The position numbers and the translations under genes were made by a program. 11,550 bases of DNA from Shewanellaceae bacterium (GTDB lineage: Bacteria > Pseudomonadota > Gammaproteobacteria > Enterobacterales > Shewanellaceae): positions 1 to 11,550 of the forward strand of contig JADHND010000036.1 of assembly GCA_016779685.1 (NCBI GenBank). The letters run 5' to 3'. Numbering within the stretch: position 1 is the first letter of the stretch; each line of letters opens with the position of its first letter. The notes under the pieces are model-generated. The model ran no database searches and was not told the DNA's origin. It was given only the letters and a program-made list of their open reading frames with translations. This document shows positions 1 through 6,725 of this stretch, piece by piece.

Positions 1-449
1 TGTTGGTTAAACAACGAACTTTTCCAGTCGTGGATGACAGCGAATTCGAACAAGCTAAACAAAAACATATCGCACAATTTTCAGGGCAACCTGAGATTAA
101 AGGTGTGACCGTGGGTGAAGTTATTGACACACCGACGGAAGCAGAGCCTGCGGCGAACTTAAGAGCGGCATCTTCTTTAAGGCCGTTACCCAAGGGGCAT
201 GCTTGGACATTACAAGTGGGTACGTTTGCCAGTGCGGCCAATGTCAATCGACTGTTACAACAGTTGTCAAAACAAGGATGGTCTGTTTATACAGTGCCCC
301 AGACGGTAGTTGAAGGGAAGCTGACACGGGTTTTTATCGGGCCTGAATTGGATCAGAATCGATTAAAATCGATCCAAAAGAAAATTAAAGAGACATTTAA
401 GACCAAGAGTGTGATTGTTAAATTTTATCCCACCCATCAGGTCGGTTAG
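1..449 (+). CDS. dedD: SPOR-domain cell-division protein, DedD-like (5' end outside window)
   Basis: Only the C-terminal part is visible; the reading frame is open to the left edge, so the TTG at 3 is probably an internal codon. The visible 148 residues are a charged N-terminal stretch, a Pro/Glu/Ala-rich linker (about residues 38-60) and a C-terminal SPOR domain from about residue 65. The SPOR domain shows the typical WTLQVGTF first strand, a helix with NVNRLLQQL, and the TRVFIGP strand. SPOR domains bind denuded septal peptidoglycan, and DedD is an inner-membrane division protein with one N-terminal membrane segment, which would lie upstream of this window. The next gene, cvpA, follows 32 bp downstream on the same strand, the order known for dedD-cvpA in gammaproteobacteria; that order is the main reason for the name. 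Another SPOR protein is possible. Family is certain, the symbol likely. Confidence 0.85.
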   Translation, partial: LVKQRTFPVVDDSEFEQAKQKHIAQFSGQPEIKGVTVGEVIDTPTEAEPAANLRAASSLRPLPKGHAWTLQVGTFASAANVNRLLQQLSKQGWSVYTVPQTVVEGKLTRVFIGPELDQNRLKSIQKKIKETFKTKSVIVKFYPTHQVG

Positions 450-481
450 CGCATTAGGGCTTAGTGAGGTATAAAAATAAC

Positions 482-985
482 ATGAATTGGATAGATTATA
501 GTATTTTAGTCATGATCGCCTTATCGGTCGTCATGAGTTTGATGCGCGGTTTTGTGCGCGAATCCTTATCCTTGTTGATTTGGTTGTTTGCTTTTATTGT
601 TTCTAGCCGCTTTTATACGGTGCTAACACCGTATTTAACCTTTGACGCCGAACCCTTAATTAAAAACGGCGTCGCCATCGCTATCATATTTGTTGCTACT
701 TTATTCTGTGGCGCCTTGCTGAATTTTTTGATAGGGCAGTTGGTCGTTAAAACTGGATTATCTAGCACAGATAGGCTGCTGGGTGCTATTTTTGGGCTGT
801 TACGCGGCGTTCTTATTGTCGCGGCCTTGTTGTTCTTCTTGGATGCTTTTACGGCGCTGCAACAAAGCCATTGGTGGCAGGAATCAACACTTATTCCAGA
901 GTTTTCATTTATTATTCAATGGTTTTTTGATTTCTTTGCCTCTAAATCAACTTTTCTTAAATTTGAACCTTGGTTGCAGATATGA
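482..985 (+). CDS. cvpA: CvpA family inner-membrane protein
   Basis: 167 residues with four hydrophobic segments (about 5-30, 30-50, 62-87 and 100-125), matching the CvpA family in length. The N-terminus MNWIDYSIL, the segment RGFVRESLSL, the stretch GLSSTDRLLG and the tail region IPEFSFIIQWFFDF are very close to the E. coli protein as I recall it. CvpA is required for colicin V production in E. coli and has been linked to envelope and bile-salt tolerance; its molecular activity is not settled. I chose ATG 482 because it gives the family N-terminus; the in-frame GTG at 464 would add six residues, and the GAGG inside it (466-469) more likely serves as the Shine-Dalgarno, though it sits rather far (12 nt) from the ATG. 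It probably shares a transcript with the dedD-like gene. In many relatives purF follows; here it does not. Confidence 0.95.
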   Translation: MNWIDYSILVMIALSVVMSLMRGFVRESLSLLIWLFAFIVSSRFYTVLTPYLTFDAEPLIKNGVAIAIIFVATLFCGALLNFLIGQLVVKTGLSSTDRLLGAIFGLLRGVLIVAALLFFLDAFTALQQSHWWQESTLIPEFSFIIQWFFDFFASKSTFLKFEPWLQI

Positions 986-1025
986 TAGCTTGTCTTCGTT
1001 TTTAATTTAAGTTGAATTGAATGGC

Positions 1026-1787
1026 ATGCTGAACCATCTAGAAACTCTGTTACCTATTATGCAGTTTTTGCGCTGCGAAACGCCTCAAACATGGCTTGAT
1101 TATGCTGCCCAACATATTGATATACTGCTGATTGATCATGCTAATTGTGAGCTTAAAGCAGCACAAAATGCAATGATGCTACTGCGTAAATATGCGTTAA
1201 CACCGCCGCAAGCTGAACAGTTGCTTAATATCATTGCGCCTTATGAAGCTTATGTTTATCGAGGTTCTAAGCGCCCGACTTTGCAGCAAAAGAATCGGCT
1301 GTTTCAAGGGGTGGCGCCGGGGACGAATCAGTCTGATTTTGAGGCAATGTTGATTGATAAGATGCTGCGTCTGATTAAAGAAGAATTGCATCACTTTGAT
1401 CAAGTACTTGGGTATATGGAGCAGCGTCAGTTACCCTACCAAAATGTATCGGCTGGTCGCTATGCCAAAACCCTCTTAAAAGGGGTGAGAACGTTTGAGC
1501 CAGCAGCTCTGATTGATAAACTGATTGTCGGTGCCATCATTGAGGCACGTTCTTGTGAACGTTTTGCACGATTAATTCCCTATTTAGAGAGCGATTTAGC
1601 TAAGTTTTACCAGTCTTTATTGCAGTCAGAAGCACGCCATTTTCAAGATTACTTGGCTTTAGCCAATCAGCTAGCACAAGGTTCTATTGCCGAGCGAGTA
1701 CAAATGTTTGTGGCAGTAGAAGCCAGCTTGATTACTGAACCGGATCCTTACTTTTGCTTCCACTCTGGTGTGCCTGCTTTGAAGTAG
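1026..1787 (+). CDS. miaE: tRNA-(ms2io6A)-hydroxylase MiaE
   Basis: MiaE is a carboxylate-bridged di-iron monooxygenase that hydroxylates the isopentenyl group of 2-methylthio-N6-isopentenyladenosine at tRNA position 37, after MiaA and MiaB. The 253-residue protein has the ferritin-like four-helix pattern and the expected ligand motifs: CELKAA (Glu42), EELHH (119-123), IEARSCERF (Glu173) and SEARHFQDY (Glu202/His205). It also has the family C-terminus FHSGVP. The enteric-type insertion around residues 60-105 is present, so it is the longer form of the family. The start is uncertain: ATG 1026 is preferred, but in-frame TTG 1017 would add three residues, and neither has a clear Shine-Dalgarno. 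It lies 40 bp after cvpA and may be read from the same transcript. Its last 56 bp overlap the end of the opposing lpxH. Confidence 0.95.
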   Translation: MLNHLETLLPIMQFLRCETPQTWLDYAAQHIDILLIDHANCELKAAQNAMMLLRKYALTPPQAEQLLNIIAPYEAYVYRGSKRPTLQQKNRLFQGVAPGTNQSDFEAMLIDKMLRLIKEELHHFDQVLGYMEQRQLPYQNVSAGRYAKTLLKGVRTFEPAALIDKLIVGAIIEARSCERFARLIPYLESDLAKFYQSLLQSEARHFQDYLALANQLAQGSIAERVQMFVAVEASLITEPDPYFCFHSGVPALK

Positions 1788-2535
1788 GCATCGCCTTTTG
1801 TTCAGCTTGCAGCGGCGTAGCTTTGAGCTCATGTCCTTGAGTACTGACGCTAAGGACACTGCTTTGCTCATACCAGTCGCCGACCACCCAGCGTTCTTGA
1901 TTGTGCAGCAATTGATGTAAATAAGGGCGATGGGTGTGTCCATGTACCATGCGCGTGGCTTGATGCTTTTGTAGCAGCTGTTGCACTGTGGTAGGGACGG
2001 CATCCATGGTGCTGTCGGTTTTGTGACGGGCGTAGTTGGCTGAGGTGCGCCTGAGTTGATTTGCAACGAACCGGCGCAACCATTTGGGTAACGCAAGAAA
2101 CAAGCGTTGAATTTGTGGTTGCCGAGACCATCGTCGAAATTTTTGATATTGAATGTCATCGGTGCAGAGTAAGTCGCCATGCATGACCAATGTTTTCGTG
2201 TTAAACAGGTTAATAAGGTGAATATCGGGTAGCAGCGTCATACCAGCGGCAATTAAGTAATCTGGCCCGATTAAAAAATCTCTGTTACCTGTGGTGTAGT
2301 AGATAGAAAAGCGTTGACTCGCTTGTTTAAGCTTAATTGCAACCTGCTGTGCAAAAGGACAGACCATGTCGTCTCCTGTCCAAAAATCGAATAAATCGCC
2401 CATAATATACAAGGCATCGATGTCTTGTTGCTGATCGAGAAAATGGAAAAATGCATTTGTCATATCAGGCCGCTGATGGCTTAAATGTAAGTCAGCGATA
2501 AAGACAACGGGACGAGTCTTATGGACGATATGCAT
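1732..2535 (-). CDS. lpxH: UDP-2,3-diacylglucosamine diphosphatase LpxH
   Basis: LpxH is a peripheral-membrane calcineurin-like phosphoesterase that cleaves UDP-2,3-diacylglucosamine to lipid X and UMP, the fourth step of lipid A synthesis. The 267 residues carry the complete metal-site set: ADLHL (Asp15, His17), MGDLFDFW (Asp47), TGNRDFL (Asn84), MHGD (His119) and VHGHTHRP (His198, His200). The central region QYQKFRRWSRQP to LRRTS fits the insertion cap that binds the acyl chains. The E. coli enzyme has 240 residues; this one carries about 25 extra C-terminal residues, low in complexity and rich in Ser, Lys and Gln, that run antisense through the end of miaE. Its ATG shares bases with the ppiB stop (TAATG), so translation is probably coupled to ppiB. 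ppiB-lpxH adjacency is conserved in enterics. Confidence 0.97.
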   Translation of the reverse strand: MHIVHKTRPVVFIADLHLSHQRPDMTNAFFHFLDQQQDIDALYIMGDLFDFWTGDDMVCPFAQQVAIKLKQASQRFSIYYTTGNRDFLIGPDYLIAAGMTLLPDIHLINLFNTKTLVMHGDLLCTDDIQYQKFRRWSRQPQIQRLFLALPKWLRRFVANQLRRTSANYARHKTDSTMDAVPTTVQQLLQKHQATRMVHGHTHRPYLHQLLHNQERWVVGDWYEQSSVLSVSTQGHELKATPLQAEQKAMPTSKQAHQSGSKSKDPVQ

Positions 2536-3032
2536 TATGCTTTAATTTGTGCCTGTTCAATAACAATGGGTTCAACTGGTACATCTTGATGATAACCATG
2601 ATTACCCGTGTTGACAAGTTTAATTTTTTCAATCACATCCAAACCTTGGGTGACTTGACCGAAGACACAGTAACCCCAGCCTTGTACCGACTCTTGTTTA
2701 AAATCAAGAAAATCATTGTCATTGACGTTAATGAAAAATTGCGCAGTGGCTGAATGAGGATCTTGGGTTCTAGCCATGGCAATGGTGCCTGCTTTGTTGC
2801 TTAAACCATTGCTGGCCTCATTTTCAATCGGGTTTTCTGTGTCTTTTTGTTCCATATCCTCAGTAAAGCCACCACCTTGAATCATGAAGTTATTGATGAC
2901 TCGATGAAAAATTGTTTTATCAAAAAAACCGGATTCTACATATCCTACGAAGTTTTGAACAGTTCTAGGGGCTTTTTCAGGGTTTAGGGTCAGTTCAATT
3001 AGACCAAAGTTGGTTTCTAAGTTTACAATCAC
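2535..3032 (-). CDS. ppiB: Cytoplasmic peptidyl-prolyl cis-trans isomerase B (cyclophilin)
   Basis: Cyclophilins speed cis-trans isomerisation of Xaa-Pro bonds. The 165 residues match cytoplasmic PpiB in length, and there is no signal peptide. Active-site signatures are FHRVINNFMIQGGGF (catalytic Arg in FHRV), the AMARTQDPHSATAQFFINV strand and GWGYCVFGQV; the C-terminus with YHQDVP is typical of the short bacterial type. The start is GTG 3032, which gives an N-terminus aligned with the E. coli protein; a GAGAG Shine-Dalgarno lies about 9 bases upstream. The gene is divergent from cysS and co-oriented with lpxH, whose start codon overlaps its stop. A candidate promoter is at 3068-3096. Confidence 0.97.
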   Translation of the reverse strand: MIVNLETNFGLIELTLNPEKAPRTVQNFVGYVESGFFDKTIFHRVINNFMIQGGGFTEDMEQKDTENPIENEASNGLSNKAGTIAMARTQDPHSATAQFFINVNDNDFLDFKQESVQGWGYCVFGQVTQGLDVIEKIKLVNTGNHGYHQDVPVEPIVIEQAQIKA

Positions 3033-3067
3033 GGTAACAACTCTCTTTAAAATGTAAAACAGCCTTC

Positions 3068-3096
3068 ATTTTACCCAATTTTGCGCCTTGGATAAA
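3068..3096 (-). promoter_or_regulatory. Candidate sigma70 promoter for ppiB-lpxH
   Basis: Read on the reverse strand, a TAAAAT -10 (3068-3073, 5 of 6 to consensus) lies 17 bp downstream of a weak TTTATC -35 (3091-3096). The predicted start would fall near 3061 and leave a leader of about 30 nt before the GTG. The spacing is ideal but the -35 is poor, so this is a moderate inference. Confidence 0.4.
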
Positions 3097-3154
3097 GCTA
3101 TAAGCGACATCTTATGGTCTATTCTGTGTATTTTATTGGTTCAGACGGTGTGTC

Positions 3155-3183
3155 TTTACGCTGGCGTGAGGGGGTGATAAAAT
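3155..3183 (+). promoter_or_regulatory. Candidate sigma70 promoter for cysS
   Basis: TTTACG (3155-3160) and TAAAAT (3178-3183) are separated by exactly 17 bp, with 4 of 6 and 5 of 6 consensus matches. The predicted start is near 3190, giving a leader of about 35 nt to the cysS ATG. This is the best forward-strand promoter in the 192 bp between the divergent ppiB and cysS. Confidence 0.55.
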
Positions 3184-3224
3184 GCTATTTTTAAAGATTA
3201 GCTACTCAAGTCAAGACCTTTATC

Positions 3225-4601
3225 ATGTTGCAGATTTACAACACACAAACCGGAACCAAAACGACATTTCAATCTCGAATCAAACAACATGTTGACCTCT
3301 ATGTCTGCGGCATTACGGTATACGACTTGTGTCATATTGGCCATGGTCGTACTTACCTGTGTTTTGATATGATTAGGCGCTACCTGTCCTATTTAGGGTA
3401 TCATGTCAACTACGTGCGTAACATCACCGATATTGACGATAAAATTATTCAAAGAGCGCAGGCTTTAGGTTGCACCGAGAGTGACCTTGTAACGACGAAT
3501 ATCGACAATATGTATCAGGACTTAGACGCTTTGTTTATTGAGAGGCCTTCTCTTGAACCGCGTGCGACCGATCATGTGACCGATATCATTGAGATGGTCG
3601 AAGCTTTGCTCGCTAAGGGACATGCTTACCAAGCAGATAACGGCGATGTGCTGTTTTCGATTGCGTCTTATGCAGGTTACGGGCAACTGTCCAAGCAAAA
3701 TTTAGAACAATTGCAGGCGGGAGCACGGGTAGAAATTGAAGCTAGCAAGCACAATGCGATGGACTTTGTGTTGTGGAAAATGGCCAAGCCGAATGAACCA
3801 AGTTGGTCATCCCCTTGGGGTGAAGGTCGTCCAGGTTGGCACATTGAATGCTCAGCGATGAGTTTTAAACATTTAGGCGGCCATTTTGATATCCATGGAG
3901 GTGGAGCCGATCTAACCTTCCCACATCATGAAAATGAAAGAGCACAATCATGTTGCGCTACTGCTGAACCTTTTGTTAACACTTGGATGCACACAGGTAT
4001 GGTGATGGTGAACCAAGAAAAGATGTCTAAGTCACTCGGCAACTTCTTTACCATTCGTGATGTTCTGACGCACTTTGATCCTGAAACCGTCCGCTTCTTT
4101 CTGCTGTCAGCGCACTATCGAAGTCAATTAAACTACAGTGATGAGCAGTTAAAGCAAGCACGATCGGCCTTGGAGCGACTGTACGGAGCGTTACGTGGTT
4201 TGGATATGCAGGTTGCGTGTCCCCAGGATACAGCTTACGAAGCCGCTTTTATAGCAGCAATGGACGATGATTTTAACACACCTGAAGCTTACGCGGTGCT
4301 GTTTGAACTGGCAAAAGAAATAAATGCCTTGAAAGAACATGATCATGCAGCGGCATCGGCATTGGCCGTGTTGTTACGTCGGCTAGCGCAAATACTGGGG
4401 TTGATGCAGCAAGATGCCGATGCTTTTTTTCAAGGTGCAGAACAAGATGTTGCTGAAATCGAAGCTTTGATTGAACAGCGGCGTCAGGCGCGAGCAGACC
4501 GAGATTGGGATAAGGCCGATGCTTTACGAGATGCCTTGCAGCAACTGGGTATTGAGTTAGAAGACAAAGATGGTCAAACACGCTGGCGTCGATTGTCATG
4601 A
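3225..4601 (+). CDS. cysS: Cysteine--tRNA ligase
   Basis: This class I aminoacyl-tRNA synthetase charges tRNA-Cys in the cytoplasm. The 458 residues are close to the 461 of E. coli. In order: the nucleotide-binding HIGH motif (37-40), zinc ligands Cys28 (YVCGITVYD), Cys209 (HIECSAMS), His234 and Glu238 (FPHHENERAQS), the KMSKS loop (266-270), the DALR anticodon-binding region from about 330 (DDDFNTPEAYAVLFEL), and the C-terminal R-x-RDWDKADALRDAL segment followed by EDKDGQTRWRR. Every catalytic and zinc residue I can check is present. The ATG at 3225 is clear from homology, but no strong Shine-Dalgarno precedes it. It is probably monocistronic, with a promoter at 3155-3183 and a hairpin just after the stop. 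Confidence 0.98.
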   Translation: MLQIYNTQTGTKTTFQSRIKQHVDLYVCGITVYDLCHIGHGRTYLCFDMIRRYLSYLGYHVNYVRNITDIDDKIIQRAQALGCTESDLVTTNIDNMYQDLDALFIERPSLEPRATDHVTDIIEMVEALLAKGHAYQADNGDVLFSIASYAGYGQLSKQNLEQLQAGARVEIEASKHNAMDFVLWKMAKPNEPSWSSPWGEGRPGWHIECSAMSFKHLGGHFDIHGGGADLTFPHHENERAQSCCATAEPFVNTWMHTGMVMVNQEKMSKSLGNFFTIRDVLTHFDPETVRFFLLSAHYRSQLNYSDEQLKQARSALERLYGALRGLDMQVACPQDTAYEAAFIAAMDDDFNTPEAYAVLFELAKEINALKEHDHAAASALAVLLRRLAQILGLMQQDADAFFQGAEQDVAEIEALIEQRRQARADRDWDKADALRDALQQLGIELEDKDGQTRWRRLS

Positions 4602-4623
4602 CGACCTGTCAATTTAACGAGAT

Positions 4624-4642
4624 CAGCCACATTACGTGGCTG
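4624..4642. terminator. Hairpin between convergent cysS and yciK
   Basis: CAGCCAC (4624-4630) and GTGGCTG (4636-4642) form a perfect 7 bp stem around a 5 nt loop. It overlaps the yciK stop codon and lies 22 bp past the cysS stop. Neither side has a T-run, so it is a weak bidirectional end or a 3' stabilising structure, not a classic intrinsic terminator. Confidence 0.4.
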
Positions 4643-5438
4643 GTACGCTGACATTTAATCTATCGGCTTGGGGCTTTTTTGCAAGCTTTAAGTTATCGGT
4701 CTCCTTCGCATCAATCGCTTGACCGTGTAGATGGAGCGCATCTTCACTGAACAGATACAAGTACAGGGGCATCAAATCAGCAGGCTTTTGTGGTATGTTT
4801 TCAGGCTCATCTGGGTAAGCTTTCTGACGCATGGCAGTTTTAGTTGCCCCCGGGTTGATGCTGTTGACCCGGATATTGGTGTTCCCTAACTCATCGGCCA
4901 ATACTTGCATCATTCCTTCCGTAGCGAATTTAGATATGGCATAAGCGCCCCAATAGGCTCGACCTTGCCTACCCACTAAACTAGAGGTGAAGAGCAGGTG
5001 TGCGGGGGTGCTATGTCTGAGCAAGGGCAGCAACGCTTTGGTCAGTTGAAATTGAGCGGTGACGTTAACTTGCATGACTTCATCAAATGAGGCTTTGCTG
5101 ATGTGCTCAAAAGGGGTGAGGTCTCCAAGAACAGCGGCATTGTGCAAACACCCATCTAGCTGCTGAAATTGACTTGCAATGGTTTCAGCTAAGCCTTGAT
5201 AATGACTCTCGCTGGCACCTTTAAGATCCATTGGCACAATAGCTGGTGTAGGATAGCCCCGCTGGACAATGTCATCGTAAGTCGCTTCGAGTTTTTTTAC
5301 AGTTCTGCCAAGTAAAATCACCTGAGCGCCGTACTTAGCAAAATGCAGCGCTGCTGTCTGGCCGATGCCGTCACCAGCTCCTGTAACCAGCAATGTTTTG
5401 TGTTCTAAAAAATTGGACTTAGGTAGGTAGTTAAACAT
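4632..5438 (-). CDS. yciK: YciK-type short-chain dehydrogenase/reductase
   Basis: A classical SDR fold of 268 residues. The cofactor motif is TGAGDGIG (19-26); the tetrad is Asn125 (MQVNVT), Ser153 (FTSSLVGRQGR), Tyr166 and Lys170 (WGAYAISK); the structural NAA motif is at 100-102. The segments VGRQGR, SKFATEGMMQVLADE and the N-terminus (LPKSNFLEHKTLLVTG) match E. coli YciK closely. The physiological substrate of YciK is not established, so only NAD(P)H-dependent oxidoreduction is safe to state. The start is firm: an AAGGA Shine-Dalgarno (5446-5450) lies 7 bases before the ATG. The last 20 or so residues exceed the E. coli form. It has a near-consensus promoter of its own at 5532-5560. In E. 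coli yciK and sohB are also close neighbours. Confidence 0.95.
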   Translation of the reverse strand: MFNYLPKSNFLEHKTLLVTGAGDGIGQTAALHFAKYGAQVILLGRTVKKLEATYDDIVQRGYPTPAIVPMDLKGASESHYQGLAETIASQFQQLDGCLHNAAVLGDLTPFEHISKASFDEVMQVNVTAQFQLTKALLPLLRHSTPAHLLFTSSLVGRQGRAYWGAYAISKFATEGMMQVLADELGNTNIRVNSINPGATKTAMRQKAYPDEPENIPQKPADLMPLYLYLFSEDALHLHGQAIDAKETDNLKLAKKPQADRLNVSVPAT

Positions 5439-5477
5439 TCAAGAATCCTTATAAGAGAATGTAACATAGTGATCGTT

Positions 5478-5508
5478 GGTTAGAATGTCGCAGATGGTAT
5501 TTCTAACC
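5478..5508. repeat. Inverted repeat in the yciK leader
   Basis: GGTTAGAA (5478-5485) and TTCTAACC (5501-5508) are perfect 8 bp arms 15 bp apart. The element lies between the predicted yciK transcription start (about 5525) and its ATG (5438). It could therefore fold in the leader RNA or act as a regulator site just downstream of the promoter; the arms' AT content gives only a moderate stem. Confidence 0.5.
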
Positions 5509-5531
5509 TCGTTGAACAATGTACCTGAAAA

Positions 5532-5560
5532 ATTATAGAAAGTGAATCAAAAAATGACAA
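5532..5560 (-). promoter_or_regulatory. Near-consensus sigma70 promoter for yciK
   Basis: On the reverse strand, TTGTCA (5555-5560, 5 of 6) and TATAAT (5532-5537, 6 of 6) are 17 bp apart. This is the strongest sigma70-type match in the window. It sits only 5 bp past the sohB hairpin and 94 bp upstream of the yciK ATG, so yciK can be expressed apart from sohB. Confidence 0.75.
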
Positions 5561-5565
5561 CCGCA

Positions 5566-5590
5566 GATCAGCCTTTGAGAAAGGCTGATC
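5566..5590 (-). terminator. Probable sohB terminator hairpin
   Basis: GATCAGCCTTT (5566-5576) and AAAGGCTGATC (5580-5590) make a perfect 11 bp stem with a GAG loop, 12 bp after the sohB stop. On the reverse strand the only T-run (six T) comes about 11 nt after the stem and lies inside the yciK promoter spacer. Termination may therefore be partial or need other factors. Confidence 0.6.
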
Positions 5591-5602
5591 ATGAGATTAA
5601 GT

Positions 5603-6592
5603 TTAACGATGTGTTAACTGCTGGATCAGGTTCTTGACCATAATGGCAGCGCTTTTGTTGAGTTTATCTGTTAAAGACTGTTTAATTTTATACTTGACTT
5701 CAAAGACTTTGCGGTTGAGTGCCCGCTGTTGAATCCAATCGTCGGAAGTTTTTAAATCGTCGATTAAATTTAAATCCAGCGCCTGTTGTCCGAACCAATG
5801 TTCACCCGTTGCCACCGTTTCGATTTCAAGTTGGCTGCGATAACGTTGTACAAATTGTTTAAACAGATCATGCGTTTGTTCGAGTTCTTGTTTAAACTTT
5901 TGTCGGGCATCATCTGTGTTTTCGCCGAACATGGTGAGCGTACGCTTAAACGTACCAGCTGTGTGTTGCTCAAAGTCAACGTCATGTTTTTTGAGAACTT
6001 TATTAAAATTGGGTATTTGGGCAATAACCCCAATAGAGCCGACGATAGCGAAGGGCGCTGCGACAATCGTATTGGCTACGCAGGCCATCATGTAACCCCC
6101 GCTGGCAGCGACCTTGTCAATACAAACTGTGAGTGGAATGTTGGCCTCACGAATACGAGCCAATTGGCTTGCAGCCAAACCATATCCATGTACCATACCG
6201 CCACCGCTTTCGATGGTAACAATGACCTCGTCTTGTGGTTTTGCGATGACCAAAACCGCACTCACTTCTTCGCGTAGAGAGGCGACTTCATGCGCATCAA
6301 GGCTACCTTTGAAGTGAATCACATAACTATGTGCACTCGTATTGCTGTTGGTTTTTTTAACGGATTTTTGTTGTTTTTGATAGCGTTTGAATGCTTTTTT
6401 ATCCAAGACTTGGCTGTTGAGGTACTCGGTCATGTCGGCTAACTGTTCAGACATGTTTTTAATCGCCAATTCTCCGCGTTCGGTTTTTGAACGGCTGACG
6501 ACAGCAACAATACTTGCCACAGTGATGACAATGGCGATGACCAAGACGATGGCTTTAGCCAAGAAAACGCCTAGTTCGATTAATAACTCCAC
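5603..6592 (-). CDS. sohB: SohB, S49-family inner-membrane peptidase
   Basis: SohB belongs to the SppA/signal peptide peptidase family, which uses a Ser-Lys dyad. The 329 residues show an N-terminal membrane segment (about 7-32), a basic linker, then the protease domain beginning near 90. The nucleophile is Ser164 (VAASGGYMMAC) and the general base Lys216 (GTFKRT). FKGSLDAHEVASLREEV, GGGMVHGYGLAASQL and GEHWFGQQA are family signatures very close to E. coli SohB, which is about 349 residues; the difference lies mainly in the linker and C-terminus. In E. coli extra SohB suppresses loss of DegP; its natural substrates are not clear. The start is GTG 6592, supported by homology at MELL and an AAGGA Shine-Dalgarno 7 bases upstream. 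A perfect TATAAT lies at 6627-6632 on its strand. It is a separate unit from sodB upstream. Confidence 0.96.
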   Translation of the reverse strand: MELLIELGVFLAKAIVLVIAIVITVASIVAVVSRSKTERGELAIKNMSEQLADMTEYLNSQVLDKKAFKRYQKQQKSVKKTNSNTSAHSYVIHFKGSLDAHEVASLREEVSAVLVIAKPQDEVIVTIESGGGMVHGYGLAASQLARIREANIPLTVCIDKVAASGGYMMACVANTIVAAPFAIVGSIGVIAQIPNFNKVLKKHDVDFEQHTAGTFKRTLTMFGENTDDARQKFKQELEQTHDLFKQFVQRYRSQLEIETVATGEHWFGQQALDLNLIDDLKTSDDWIQQRALNRKVFEVKYKIKQSLTDKLNKSAAIMVKNLIQQLTHR

Positions 6593-6626
6593 TTAAGTTT
6601 CCTTATAGATGCAGGTTTTGTGTTTA

Positions 6627-6632
6627 ATTATA
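6627..6632 (-). promoter_or_regulatory. Candidate -10 element for sohB
   Basis: A perfect TATAAT on the reverse strand, placing a start near 6620 and a leader of about 28 nt before the GTG. No acceptable -35 is found 16-18 bp upstream, so it may depend on an activator or be chance in AT-rich DNA. Confidence 0.4.
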
Positions 6633-6677
6633 CTTTAAAAATGGCGTGTAGGAGGTGATTGATGTTAGCCAAGATAG

Positions 6678-6700
6678 ACCCCTTTGTGGTCAAAAGGGGT
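6678..6700 (-). terminator. Probable sodB terminator hairpin
   Basis: ACCCCTTT (6678-6685) and AAAGGGGT (6693-6700) form a perfect 8 bp stem with a 7 nt loop, 25 bp past the sodB stop. The reverse-strand sequence after the stem is CTATCTTGG, only mildly T-rich. A smaller perfect hairpin, ACCTC-AAAA-GAGGT (6710-6723), lies between it and the stop codon. Confidence 0.5.
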
Positions 6701-6725
6701 TATATGCGAACCTCAAAAGAGGTAA

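Noticed and set aside
783..1010. 75-codon forward ORF inside cvpA
   Set aside because: Shadow of cvpA in another frame, without a Shine-Dalgarno or a recognisable product.
1671..2180. 169-codon reverse ORF inside lpxH and the end of miaE
   Set aside because: Runs in another frame through the catalytic region of lpxH, whose own frame has all motifs.
4273..4599. 108-codon ORF antisense to cysS
   Set aside because: Lies opposite a fully conserved synthetase and has no family features; explained by low stop frequency on that strand.
5786..6277. 163-codon forward ORF antisense to sohB
   Set aside because: Opposite the SohB catalytic domain, with no initiation signal and an irregular composition.
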